A stretch of DNA of 14,872 nucleotides from 4572-123 sp964418755. GTDB taxonomy: Bacteria; Desulfobacterota; Desulfobacteria; Desulfobacterales; 4572-123. Under the pieces are notes generated by a model. That model was given only the letters and a program-made list of their open reading frames with translations. It had not been told where the DNA came from and ran no database searches. The translations under genes were made by a program, and so were the position numbers. Shown here piece by piece: positions 1 to 6,712 of the stretch (position 1 is the first letter of the stretch; every line of letters starts with the position of its first letter). Where the stretch lies: the NCBI GenBank assembly GCA_964418755.1, contig CAYQNS010000095.1, positions 1 to 14,872 on the forward strand, in the 5' to 3' direction.

Positions 1-858
1 AAAACAGGCGCCATGGCCCTGCCCGTGGGCCCGGGCAATGTTGACATGCAATGCCGGTTTTTAGTGGATTTGCAGGCAACGGTTCTCTGCTGCACCGCCT
101 CCATGGGGTTGCTCATGGCCGAAGAGGTCAACCGCCGCGGTCTGATCGACAAGATCAATCTTAAAAAAATAATTTATGGTTCCGAGCGTTCATCGGTTTC
201 CATGCGTAAAAAAATTTCCGAACTGCTGGGGGGCGCAGAACTTTTTGATATTCCGGGAATGACCGAACTGTACGGCCCGGGAACCGGCATTGAATGTCCG
301 GATCATGACTGCATTCACTACTGGGGAGACTATTACATTCTTGAAATTCTTGATCCCGACACACTGGAACCGGTGATCGAAGGAGAATGGGGAGAAATGG
401 TGGTGACCACCCTGTGCAAGGAGGCGGTCCCTCTGATCCGTTACCGCACCCGGGACATTACCCGGATTATTCCCGGACCCTGCACCTGCGGCTCGATCAT
501 GCCCCGCCATTCAAGGCTCAGGGGTCGAACAGACGACATGTTTAAATTCAGGGCGGTAAATATTTATCCTTCCATGATAGACACCATCATATCCGGGATT
601 GAAGGCATGGGGTCTGAATATCAAATTCACTTGTCCCGTGACGAATCGGAACGGGGGATTATGCGAATCCTTGTGGAGTTGGATGAAACCACGCCGGTTG
701 AACAATCCTCGGCCCTGGCCGGACAACTGGTGAACCGGATCAAAAAGAAACTGTTTGTAACACCCACGGTGGAAGCGGTGGCCTATGGCAGCCTGCCGCG
801 AACCGAACGTAAAAGCAAACGAATTTTCGATACGCGCATCCAGGATGATATAGTATAG
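1..858 (+). CDS. Phenylacetate-CoA ligase (PaaK) family enzyme, C-terminal part, 5' end outside the window
   Basis: This is an adenylate-forming acyl-CoA ligase of the PaaK type, which activates an aryl or related carboxylic acid with ATP and CoA in the cytoplasm. The frame is open from base 1 and already reads family sequence before the first ATG (base 13), so the true start lies upstream and 285 C-terminal residues are visible. Seen here are the core motif MTELYGPG, the YRTRD motif whose Asp binds the ribose in this superfamily, and a GRTDDMFKFRAVNIYPS hinge leading into the C-terminal domain. Near the end, LPRTERKSKR carries the lysine region expected for adenylation. Two cysteine pairs (ECPDHDC and PCTCG) match the cysteine-bearing insert common in PaaK proteins. 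The substrate cannot be named; anaerobes often carry several paralogues. The next gene is 207 bp away and probably not in the same operon. Confidence 0.88.
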   Translation, partial: KTGAMALPVGPGNVDMQCRFLVDLQATVLCCTASMGLLMAEEVNRRGLIDKINLKKIIYGSERSSVSMRKKISELLGGAELFDIPGMTELYGPGTGIECPDHDCIHYWGDYYILEILDPDTLEPVIEGEWGEMVVTTLCKEAVPLIRYRTRDITRIIPGPCTCGSIMPRHSRLRGRTDDMFKFRAVNIYPSMIDTIISGIEGMGSEYQIHLSRDESERGIMRILVELDETTPVEQSSALAGQLVNRIKKKLFVTPTVEAVAYGSLPRTERKSKRIFDTRIQDDIV

Positions 859-1050
859 CCTTAAGATTATCCCACCTGCTGTACAAAAATCGAAACAAAA
901 TAAAAAACGACGTAACCACTCACGGGTTAATTAGATGTCCGGTTGCAAAAAACACTTTAATTTAGTAATGATGTGCATAATGATGGATAATGTATCATCG
1001 GCGGCAATACTCCAGAATTCTGATAAACAACCATTTGAACAGCGGCATTT

Positions 1051-1057
1051 AAGGAGG
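1051..1057 (+). promoter_or_regulatory. Strong ribosome binding site deciding a TTG start
   Basis: AAGGAGG lies 8 nt before the TTG at 1066. No in-frame ATG lies nearby, so this site supports TTG as the start of the small membrane protein. Confidence 0.7.
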
Positions 1058-1065
1058 ACAGTATT

Positions 1066-1371
1066 TTGTCCGGTATTCAGGAAATTCTTCTCATAGTCAT
1101 TATTTTTCTGGCTATTTTTTTTATCCCCAGAATCACGGCCCGCAACCAGGACAGCACGGGACCTCGCGCACTTGTTTTCAAAACACGCCTCAAACTCTCC
1201 GGCTCCAACAGGCTTGCAGTAGTGATCTCGTGCATCTGGCCCCTGCTGGCCCTTGGCTTTTTTAAACCCTGGCAGGGAGGCCTGCTGCTTTTTTTATATA
1301 TTGGAATCGGACCGGTAGTCGCGGGATGGTGTTTTTATTGGATATTTGCCGGATTCAGGAAATCCGGATAA
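1066..1371 (+). CDS. Small membrane protein of unknown function, upstream of cardiolipin synthase
   Basis: A 101-residue protein with a TTG start, supported by an AAGGAGG site 8 nt upstream. It has three likely membrane segments: about residues 4-20 (LLIVIIFLAIFFI), 50-66 and 71-94. A short basic stretch (RITARNQDS to KTRLKLSGSNR) lies between the first and second. I recognise no family. It ends 29 nt before the cardiolipin synthase start, with no terminator between, so the two are probably co-transcribed. Inference: it may be an accessory inner-membrane subunit of, or be merely co-regulated with, the phospholipid enzyme. The coding call rests on the strong ribosome site, the hydrophobic pattern and the operon spacing; function is open. 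Confidence 0.72.
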   Translation: MSGIQEILLIVIIFLAIFFIPRITARNQDSTGPRALVFKTRLKLSGSNRLAVVISCIWPLLALGFFKPWQGGLLLFLYIGIGPVVAGWCFYWIFAGFRKSG

Positions 1372-1400
1372 CCTCCCTGTAAACAGAGAAGGCGCAATCC

Positions 1401-2852
1401 ATGATGGTATTTCTATCTTTGGCTTATGTTGTTGGTGAATGGCTGATTCGCTTAACGGCCCTGTTTACGGTCACCCGCAGACGCCAACCGGCAGGCGCCC
1501 TGGCTTGGCTGGCCGTGATTTTCTTTCATCCGTGGATCGGTATGATCCTCTACGTGATAATGGGAGAATCCCGCCTGACCCGGCGGCGCGTCTATGATTA
1601 CAGCGGAAAAGTCAGGGCCGTCAATGACCTGCTCTCCTTTGATTCAAGCCGGTCCATGCCCCCGGATATCCGCAACAAAATCTTCCATCCCGAAATTGAC
1701 AAAACCATGCAGCCACTGGCCGAACTCACCGAAAAGGTCGGTAAAATGCCGGTCATGGGCGGCAACGACATCCGGATCATCAACGAAAACACCGACCTGG
1801 TGGATTGTCTGGTAACCGATATTGATACGGCCAGACACCATGTTCACCTGCTGTATTACATTTTTAAAGATGACGAGACGGGGCGTAAGGTCGCAGATGC
1901 CCTGATCCGTGCTGCCGGGCGCGGGATCAACACCCGCCTTCTGGCCGACGCCATCGGCAGTAAGATGCTGTTTAAAACCGGACTGCCCGAGCGACTCATA
2001 CAGGCCGGAGTTCAGGTCTATCCATTATTTCCAGTCAAATTTTTTCGGAGCAAACTGCGGCGAATAGATCTGCGCAACCACCGCAAACTTGCAGTCATAG
2101 ACGGCAAAGTCGCCTATACCGGCTCTCATAATATTATTAATGCCAGTTACGGGCACAAAAACCTGGAATGGGACGACGTTTCGGTAAAAATCAGCGGAGC
2201 CGCAGTATTGAATCTGCAGCAAGTCTTTTTAACGGACTGGTACTGTGCCTCTAATGATCTGATCCAGGGGCCGGATATTTTTCCGGTACCCGAAGTGACC
2301 GGAGATGTTGTCACCCAGGTGATTCCCAGTGGTCCCGTGTACCCCAACCAGGGGTTCCAGAATGTCATTGTCGAAGCCATTCACATGGCCAGACGCCATG
2401 TGATCCTCACATCCCCCTACCTGGCACCCGATGAACCCTCCCTGCTGGCCCTGAAGCTGGCGGTTTTGCGGGGCGTACAGGTGGATATGGTCCTGCCCGA
2501 ACGCAGCGACCAGATCATGGCCGGGGCCTGCGGCCGTGCCTATTACGAGGACCTGCTGGAGGCCGGGGTGAACCTCTATTTATATCGCCCCGGTCTTCTC
2601 CATGCCAAAACGTTGAGCGTGGATGATGAATTCGGCATGATCGGGTCCGGTAATTTTGACATCCGATCCTTTTTTCTGAATTTTGAATTGAATCTTTTGT
2701 TTCACGGAGCTGTGGCCGCGGCAAAAATACGGTTTCAGCAAAAACAATATATGGCCCGGGCCAGCCGCCTCGATCTTGAATCCTGGCGAAACCGTCCGGT
2801 CTACATCAAACGCCTGGAAGACGCGGCCAAATTGATGGCACCTCTGGTTTAG
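1401..2852 (+). CDS. cls: Cardiolipin synthase (phospholipase D family)
   Basis: Inner-membrane enzyme that joins phosphatidylglycerol (or PG and another phospholipid) into cardiolipin by a phospholipase-D-type transfer. At 483 residues it has the normal length of bacterial ClsA-type enzymes. Two N-terminal membrane segments (about residues 4-22 and 32-53) are followed by two HKD motifs. The first is HRKLAVID (H227, K229, D234), followed by YTGSHNI; the second is HAKTLSVD (H401, K403, D408), followed by IGSGNFDIRS. All catalytic residues are present. The start is ATG-ATG at 1401, with only a modest purine-rich site (GAGAAGG) ahead. It lies 29 nt after a small membrane protein, probably in one operon, and ends 17 bp from the 3' end of a convergent patatin-like lipase gene. 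Confidence 0.93.
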   Translation: MMVFLSLAYVVGEWLIRLTALFTVTRRRQPAGALAWLAVIFFHPWIGMILYVIMGESRLTRRRVYDYSGKVRAVNDLLSFDSSRSMPPDIRNKIFHPEIDKTMQPLAELTEKVGKMPVMGGNDIRIINENTDLVDCLVTDIDTARHHVHLLYYIFKDDETGRKVADALIRAAGRGINTRLLADAIGSKMLFKTGLPERLIQAGVQVYPLFPVKFFRSKLRRIDLRNHRKLAVIDGKVAYTGSHNIINASYGHKNLEWDDVSVKISGAAVLNLQQVFLTDWYCASNDLIQGPDIFPVPEVTGDVVTQVIPSGPVYPNQGFQNVIVEAIHMARRHVILTSPYLAPDEPSLLALKLAVLRGVQVDMVLPERSDQIMAGACGRAYYEDLLEAGVNLYLYRPGLLHAKTLSVDDEFGMIGSGNFDIRSFFLNFELNLLFHGAVAAAKIRFQQKQYMARASRLDLESWRNRPVYIKRLEDAAKLMAPLV

Positions 2853-2869
2853 GATTAGAGAATCGGACC

Positions 2870-3955
2870 TCACAAAACAATGCCCCTCATCGGCTCCACC
2901 CGGTGTCGAATGGCGCCTGTCCCGACTGTCTCCATGAATTCGTGGCCGAGGCATTCACACATTTTTACCACCTGGTTCCAGTAGTCGATGCGCTGGTCAT
3001 CACGGCCCCTGAACCTTGTAAAATCTTTTCTGTCCGGTATTCTGCCATAGGGCAGCCGCGCGATAAATTCTCTGGAAGGGGTGACGAGCAGTACATTATC
3101 CATGTGGGATCTGCATGGCTTGCGCCAGAACAGTTTCTTGTCAAACCACCCCGGGATAACAGTGTCCTTAAAGTGCGGGAACAAAACGATCTTATCGCTT
3201 TTTTTTAAAAACGGAAGATCCAGATGATAATCAATAACGCCGCCGTCCCGATACATGCCTTCGGGTGCGCCGGAAATATCTGTAATGCCCTGCATCAGCA
3301 AAGGAATTGATCCGGATGCCAGAATAGCGGCTTTTATATTGTGTTTATCCAGCGCAACCCGGCAGATGGGAAACTGGTTCATGGATATAAAAGGCGGCCT
3401 GTTCCGCGGATCGAAAAACAGGGCTCTCTCAAAAAAAAGCTTTAAAAATTTGCGGCTTACGGCATTGGTAACTGCAGCCAGGGCAAGTCCGGCAACCAGA
3501 ACTGCGGGATGTCCGCTCCCTGTCAGTTTCCGGCAGCGAACCGCAAGCAGACTCAGCCGGCAAAAAGGATGTGCCAGCACCTGGCCGATGCGGGCATCGT
3601 CCAGAAAACAATCCAGTATCCGCACACTTTCGCGTGTAATATCGGCCGGTGACGGATTATTGGAATATCGCTGGTTGATATAGGCTGATTCAAGCTTTGC
3701 AATGGCTGTAGCGGGCCGGTCCTGTGACAGCGCGGCAAACCGCCAGGCCCCGATGGATGTTCCTATCAAAAACAGTGGTTTTTGGCGGTCTTTCAGCCAT
3801 GATGAAAAAATCACCCGGTCCAGATGACTGAGTACCAGCCACTTGGCTGCTCCTGAAGCCCCGGCCAGAACCGCTACATCGTCGCTGTCAAGCCCCTTGT
3901 CCCTGATTCTTGCAAAAGCCTTTGGCCCGGCAATAAATCTCAGATTAAACCCCAT
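2870..3955 (-). CDS. Patatin-like phospholipase
   Basis: A serine lipid acyl hydrolase of the patatin family, with a Ser-Asp dyad acting on phospholipid or other acyl esters. With the ATG at 3955 the protein is 361 residues. The nucleophile elbow GTSIG places the serine at residue 67, preceded by a glycine-rich stretch (LAGASGAAKW) that fits the oxyanion region. The second catalytic motif is DGG (YRDGGVIDYH), Asp 237. ASGSIPLLM is also typical. A TTG at 3961 is in frame, but AAAGGAA sits about 8 nt before the ATG and only 2-3 nt before the TTG, so the ATG is preferred. No signal peptide is evident, so it is probably cytoplasmic or peripheral. It is transcribed toward cls. Whether it acts as a phospholipase or on storage lipid is not shown by the sequence. 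Confidence 0.87.
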   Translation of the reverse strand: MGFNLRFIAGPKAFARIRDKGLDSDDVAVLAGASGAAKWLVLSHLDRVIFSSWLKDRQKPLFLIGTSIGAWRFAALSQDRPATAIAKLESAYINQRYSNNPSPADITRESVRILDCFLDDARIGQVLAHPFCRLSLLAVRCRKLTGSGHPAVLVAGLALAAVTNAVSRKFLKLFFERALFFDPRNRPPFISMNQFPICRVALDKHNIKAAILASGSIPLLMQGITDISGAPEGMYRDGGVIDYHLDLPFLKKSDKIVLFPHFKDTVIPGWFDKKLFWRKPCRSHMDNVLLVTPSREFIARLPYGRIPDRKDFTRFRGRDDQRIDYWNQVVKMCECLGHEFMETVGTGAIRHRVEPMRGIVL

Positions 3956-3993
3956 CGGCAATATTCCTTTCCCTTGCGGTCGCTTTTTTTACG

Positions 3994-4022
3994 ATTATGC
4001 AGAATTAAACAAACCGGGACAA
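3994..4022 (-). promoter_or_regulatory. Candidate sigma70-type promoter for the patatin-like gene
   Basis: Read on the minus strand, TTGTCC (4017-4022) and CATAAT (3994-3999) are separated by 17 nt. They match the consensus hexamers at 4 and 5 of 6 bases. The -10 box is about 40 nt from the ATG at 3955, giving a short leader. Judged by eye only. Confidence 0.45.
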
Positions 4023-4102
4023 TCGGATTCTGCCATTTAAGTTGTGCAGATCGTCTCAAAAATTGCTCAATTCATGTGTCATGCCTTATGCGAATTCTCT
4101 GC

Positions 4103-4132
4103 TTGACATTCAAGTGCTCATGGCTTTATATT
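4103..4132 (+). promoter_or_regulatory. Candidate sigma70-type promoter toward the universal stress gene
   Basis: A perfect -35 TTGACA (4103-4108) is followed after 18 nt by TATATT (4127-4132), 5 of 6 to consensus. It would give a leader of roughly 235 nt before the ATG at 4375, which is long, so a nearer promoter (weak TTGTAT/TATACA pair at 4297-4326) is also possible. Confidence 0.4.
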
Positions 4133-4221
4133 TGATATATACCAAACGATCCTCTTTCAGAACTTGAAATTTTATAATCCAACTCTTTTGTTTTACACAC
4201 AAATCCAACTGTAACTGCCCA

Positions 4222-4257
4222 CTTCTCTGCTTGCTGTTTCCTGCTTTCTGCTGCCTG
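4222..4257. repeat. Degenerate short tandem repeat (CTGCTTT-like)
   Basis: Successive units close to CTCTGCTT, GCTGTTTC, CTGCTTT and CTGCTGCC follow each other. On the other strand this is a purine-rich GCAGAAA-type array. It is too worn to define a clean period and has no coding signature. Confidence 0.5.
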
Positions 4258-4374
4258 TTATTTTTTAATTTCACACTGCACACCCCTGCCCCACAGTTGT
4301 ATATTGTGTGTTGAATATTGTATACATCGTAAAGTGGCTCTTGGGCTCTACCCGTCACATGAAAGGAGGACGCT

Positions 4375-4839
4375 ATGACAGAGTACAAAATTTTGATACC
4401 CTACAACTTCACCAGGGAAGATCAAAAAACCCTTAATTTCGTTATCTGGTCCTATTCCGAGCGTCAGGATGTAACCGTTACCCTGTTTCACACCTACACC
4501 CCCCTGCCCGAAATCGATGTAAAAGAGAATCCTCATACCCAAAAAATAATGAAGGGCGTCACCTACCTCACCACCGAACTCAGGGACAGGGAAAAAGAAC
4601 TGAATGCCGCCAGAGAATACCTCATGGAAAAAGGCTTCAGCGAGGACAGAGTTGACTATGTCTTCAAAAAAAAAAGCAAATCCAATGCGGATCAGATTAT
4701 CAAAGCCGCATATGATGGCGAATACAATATGGTTGTTTTAAGCCGAAAGACAGGAAAAATCAGTCAGCTTTTCTCCCGCAGCGTTCATAACAAAATTCTT
4801 GCCGCACTCAAAAATACCGTTGTCTGTATTGTCACCTGA
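4375..4839 (+). CDS. Universal stress protein (UspA) family
   Basis: A 154-residue protein with a Usp-like fold: the opening strand YKILIPYNFT, a predicted strand DVTVTLFHTYTPLP, a charged helical middle, then NMVVLSRKTGKISQLFSRSV and a final strand TVVCIVT. The length fits single-domain Usp proteins. The ATP-binding pattern of the family, G-x2-G-x9-G-S/T, is not intact: after RKTG the second and third glycines are missing (ISQLFSRSV). It is therefore probably of the non-ATP-binding kind. AAAGGAGGA lies 4-5 nt before the ATG, a very strong ribosome site. The GAF-domain gene follows 245 nt later in the same direction. A role in stress or energy-limitation signalling is inferred from the family. 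Confidence 0.82.
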   Translation: MTEYKILIPYNFTREDQKTLNFVIWSYSERQDVTVTLFHTYTPLPEIDVKENPHTQKIMKGVTYLTTELRDREKELNAAREYLMEKGFSEDRVDYVFKKKSKSNADQIIKAAYDGEYNMVVLSRKTGKISQLFSRSVHNKILAALKNTVVCIVT

Positions 4840-5084
4840 CATCTCGTACGGGCAGGTCTGACAATACAAACACACCATTAAAAAAAATGGACACTATCAT
4901 GGGGATCTGTTGCCGGATACCACATGCGTTATGGCGGTTGGATGCAAGCAGGAATCAATGGATCCGATTCCACAAAACAACATGTTTTTCCAGTGCTTTA
5001 TGAATAAAGGCCAAACTTGCAGCGCCATCATCCCGAACCCGAAATTAAATCGAAAATTTATGGCAGATCCCAAAGGAGGAAAAA

Positions 5085-5657
5085 ATGAATCAGGAAACAA
5101 AAATTGGTATCGAGATATTCAAAGCCGTAACCAAATCCATTGCCCATTCCGAAGATATTGAAGTGATGAGCAACCATTTTACCCAGCTCCTCGTGGCAGC
5201 ACTGGACATAAAAGGCTGCGCCATATTTATCCTGAATCCAGTGGACCAGGAACTTGAAATCCTGGCCAGTTTCGGACTCAGTATCAAGTACCTGACCAAG
5301 GGGCCGTTACAGGCACCCAAAAGCATTCATGATACCTTCAAGGGAAAACCGGTCATTATCCCCGATATCAGTAAAGATGACCAGTTGCAGTACCCGGACG
5401 AGGCCCGGAAGGAGGGAATCGCGTCGATTATTTCCCTGCCTGTCCTGTTTGCCGGCGAGGTCATCGGTGTTTTACGACTGTATCATTATCAACCCTGGGA
5501 TATATCTGAAACAGATCTTGATTCTCTGAACCTTTTAACCGACAATATCGGTCTTGCCATGACCTTTGCACGATATCGCAATGCCATCCATGCCGTCACC
5601 GAAATCGTCGGGAACATTTTTAATCTTGAACTACCGGAACATATGGCTGTCCGGTAG
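5085..5657 (+). CDS. Stand-alone GAF-domain protein
   Basis: A 190-residue cytoplasmic protein that is almost entirely one GAF domain, a small-ligand or redox sensor fold. Seen in order are an N-terminal helix (IGIEIFKAVTKSIAHSEDIE), the strand GCAIFILNPVDQELEILASFGLS, the loop with VIIPDISKDDQLQYPDEARKEGI, then ASIISLPVLFAGEVIGVLRLYH and a closing helix DLDSLNLLTDNIGLAMTFAR. A short tail follows, with no histidine kinase, GGDEF or DNA-binding domain. A strong AAAGGAGG site precedes the ATG. It would therefore act by binding a partner or ligand. It follows a Usp-type gene in the same direction, which suggests a shared signalling theme, but the 245-nt gap leaves co-transcription uncertain. The ligand is unknown. 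Confidence 0.85.
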   Translation: MNQETKIGIEIFKAVTKSIAHSEDIEVMSNHFTQLLVAALDIKGCAIFILNPVDQELEILASFGLSIKYLTKGPLQAPKSIHDTFKGKPVIIPDISKDDQLQYPDEARKEGIASIISLPVLFAGEVIGVLRLYHYQPWDISETDLDSLNLLTDNIGLAMTFARYRNAIHAVTEIVGNIFNLELPEHMAVR

Positions 5658-5665
5658 AAGGCTGA

Positions 5666-5707
5666 AGGTAGAAAGTGCCTAACAAACAGGCAGAATGCCT
5701 TCCACCT
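5666..5707. repeat. Imperfect hairpin after the GAF gene
   Basis: The inner stem TGCCT (5676-5680) pairs with AGGCA (5688-5692) around a 7-nt loop. Outer arms AGGTAGAA and TTCCACCT extend it with one mismatch or wobble. A second small stem, GCCTT/AAGGC (5697-5712), overlaps it. No T-run follows, so this is not a classic terminator; it may be part of the mobile-looking spacer repeats. Confidence 0.45.
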
Positions 5708-5719
5708 AAGGCGGATAAA

Positions 5720-5762
5720 CCGGAGCCAAATTAAATATTGAATAGTAAGAATTGAAAACTTT
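5720..5762 (+). repeat. Modular A/T-rich spacer repeat, copy 1
   Basis: It begins CCGGAGCCAAATT and ends ATTGAAAACTTT. A closely related copy lies at 13802-13837 (CCGGAACCAAATT through TTGAAAACTTT). Fragments recur at 6422-6469: AAATTGAATATTGA, identical over 14 nt to the copy at 13802, and ATAAACCGGAAGCAAA, 14 of 16 to 5715-5730. Confidence 0.6.
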
Positions 5763-5817
5763 TGGTATCGCTCCGCTCTGTTTTTTTTTAAATAAAATCA
5801 ATGCTATACATTCATTA

Positions 5818-5845
5818 TTCACTATTCAATTTTCACTATTCAATT
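5818..5845. repeat. Perfect tandem 14-nt duplication
   Basis: TTCACTATTCAATT occurs at 5818-5831 and again at 5832-5845 without mismatch, preceded by a partial unit (TTCATTATT). Its reverse complement resembles the A/T-rich module at 5720-5762, so the two face each other as an inverted pair. Confidence 0.65.
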
Positions 5846-5870
5846 ATACAAATCACCTCACTCTTTTTTT

Positions 5871-5896
5871 GACATAGAAAACACGAAATTAAGAAT
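5871..5896 (+). repeat. 26-nt interspersed element, copy A
   Basis: It begins GACATAGAAAACACGAA and ends AAGAAT, and matches the copy at 11079-11104 at 23 of 26 positions. It lies between two converging genes, 26 nt beyond the stop of the asparaginase-like gene. Confidence 0.65.
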
Positions 5897-5921
5897 CAAG
5901 TGACTCAGGATGGAGGGTGAA

Positions 5922-6404
5922 TCACAGGGCCTCGAAGCGGTTTTTCGCAACATTCTTTCGGATTTTATCCGGATCGAAAATTTGGCCGTTCATTGCAACA
6001 TAAACACCGTATGGCAGGGCCTGAACAGCCGTAATGGCACAGGCGATATTAAAAATTGCATCGGTGAGCCTGAATTTTGCCGGCTGCATTGCCCCGGTCA
6101 GCACAATGGTTTTTCCTGAAATATTCTGCAGTATTCCGGCGGTGCGTATCATGGTATCGGTACCATGGGTCACCACGATACGCCGGTCCGGATCGGATTC
6201 TATTGTTTCATAAATCAGGCGGCGATCGCCGTCCGTCATATCCAGACTGTCTTTCCGCAACAACGTAACCACTTCATACTCAAAGGTAACATTGGCATCT
6301 TTCAGTACATCGATAACCTGGGGATCACCGATCTGAAATTCGCTTTTCCGATCAAAATAAATCTTGTCGATGGTTCCACCGGTTGTAATGAACTTTATCT
6401 TCAT
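5922..6404 (-). CDS. Asparaginase-like single-domain protein
   Basis: A 160-residue protein that matches only the N-terminal domain of L-asparaginases (amidohydrolases giving aspartate and ammonia). Seen are the nucleophile motif TTGGTID (Thr 11 in GGT) and the second signature VTHGTDTM with the Thr 82-Asp 83 pair. KTIVLTGAMQP and FRLTDAIFNIACAITA follow, corresponding to the family's VLTGAMRP and SDGxxNLxxAV stretches. Lysines near the C-terminus (DKIRKN) lie where the catalytic lysine is expected. The roughly 130-residue C-terminal domain of normal enzymes (about 330 residues) is absent. The gene ends cleanly with no remnant seen downstream, so this looks like a compact family rather than a broken gene. 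AAAGGGA lies about 9 nt before the ATG. True asparaginase activity is not proven. Confidence 0.83.
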   Translation of the reverse strand: MKIKFITTGGTIDKIYFDRKSEFQIGDPQVIDVLKDANVTFEYEVVTLLRKDSLDMTDGDRRLIYETIESDPDRRIVVTHGTDTMIRTAGILQNISGKTIVLTGAMQPAKFRLTDAIFNIACAITAVQALPYGVYVAMNGQIFDPDKIRKNVAKNRFEAL

Positions 6405-6476
6405 CGTAATGTCCCTTTTTTAAATTGAATATTGAGGTATTCTGCCTTCTTTTATAAACCGGAAGCAAAAATTTTG

Positions 6477-6554
6477 CCGCAGAGGTACGAAGGAAGGACA
6501 AGGAGGGATAAAAAATAGAAACAACTCCGTGTGCTCTGTGTCTCCGTCTGTGGG
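6477..6554. repeat. Eroded long inverted repeat
   Basis: The left arm starts CCGCAGAGGTACGAAGG (6477 on) and the right arm ends CTCTGTGTCTCCGTCTGTGG (about 6534-6553). The arms are roughly complementary over about 28 nt with many mismatches. The wording resembles the widespread ACAGAG/CACGAAGG-type intergenic hairpins of many bacterial genomes; this copy appears worn. Confidence 0.5.
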
Positions 6555-6590
6555 CAAGGTCAAAAAATCAAAATGGTGCGTATGGGCAAG

Positions 6591-6625
6591 TACTCTTGAC
6601 AAAATCCTGCAAATTGTCAAGAGTA
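6591..6625. promoter_or_regulatory. Perfect 12-bp inverted repeat, possible operator
   Basis: TACTCTTGACAA (6591-6602) and its exact complement TTGTCAAGAGTA (6614-6625) flank an 11-nt centre. Each arm contains TTGACA on one strand. No T-run follows, so a terminator is unlikely. It lies 88 nt before the ArgA-like start and about 187 nt from the divergent asparaginase-like start, a position suited to a regulator site. Confidence 0.5.
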
Positions 6626-6665
6626 TGATAGCATCTAAAAATGCTTTTTGCGAGATCATCCTGAG

Positions 6666-6671
6666 TATAAT
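6666..6671 (+). promoter_or_regulatory. Candidate -10 box for the ArgA-like gene
   Basis: A perfect TATAAT sits 42 nt before the ATG at 6713. No good -35 hexamer is found at the proper distance, which would fit a promoter needing an activator; the dyad at 6591-6625 lies just upstream. Confidence 0.35.
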
Positions 6672-6712
6672 TTTAAAGCCTTAAAAACGACCATGAATTT
6701 TTAAAACCGGTT

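Larger units (their letters stand above)
3956..4374. other. Spacer between divergent patatin-like and universal-stress genes
   Basis: This 419-bp spacer contains candidate promoters in both directions and a pyrimidine-rich stretch of worn CTGCTTT-like repeats at 4222-4257. No convincing gene was found. A minus-strand open frame across 4110-4388 is composed largely of the repeat translated and has no family resemblance. Confidence 0.6.
6405..6712. other. Spacer between divergent asparaginase-like and ArgA-like genes
   Basis: This 308-bp spacer holds fragments of the modular A/T repeat (6422-6469), an eroded long hairpin (6477-6554), a perfect 12-bp dyad (6591-6625) and a TATAAT hexamer (6666-6671). 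The minus-strand open frame at 6420-6659 crosses the hairpin arms and is judged non-coding. Confidence 0.6.

Noticed and set aside
4110..4388. Minus-strand open frame of 92 codons upstream of the universal stress gene
   Set aside because: It runs through the CTGCTTT-type repeat and the ribosome site of the next gene, has no start signal, and its sequence is mostly the translated repeat.
4875..4890. CCATT/AATGG hairpin after the universal stress gene as a terminator
   Set aside because: The stem is only 5 bp, A/T-rich, and lacks a T-run on the plus strand.
4910..5161. Open frame of 83 codons with several cysteines before the GAF gene
   Set aside because: It has a TTG start without a ribosome site, overlaps the GAF gene out of frame by 77 nt, and resembles no family; the GAF start with its AAAGGAGG site is clearly the real one.
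5818..5845. Start of a CRISPR array
   Set aside because: The 14-nt units are directly adjacent, with no spacers, and occur only twice; no cas genes are present.
6420..6659. Minus-strand open frame of 79 codons in the asparaginase/ArgA-like spacer
   Set aside because: It spans the eroded hairpin and the 12-bp dyad, with no ribosome site and no protein-like composition.
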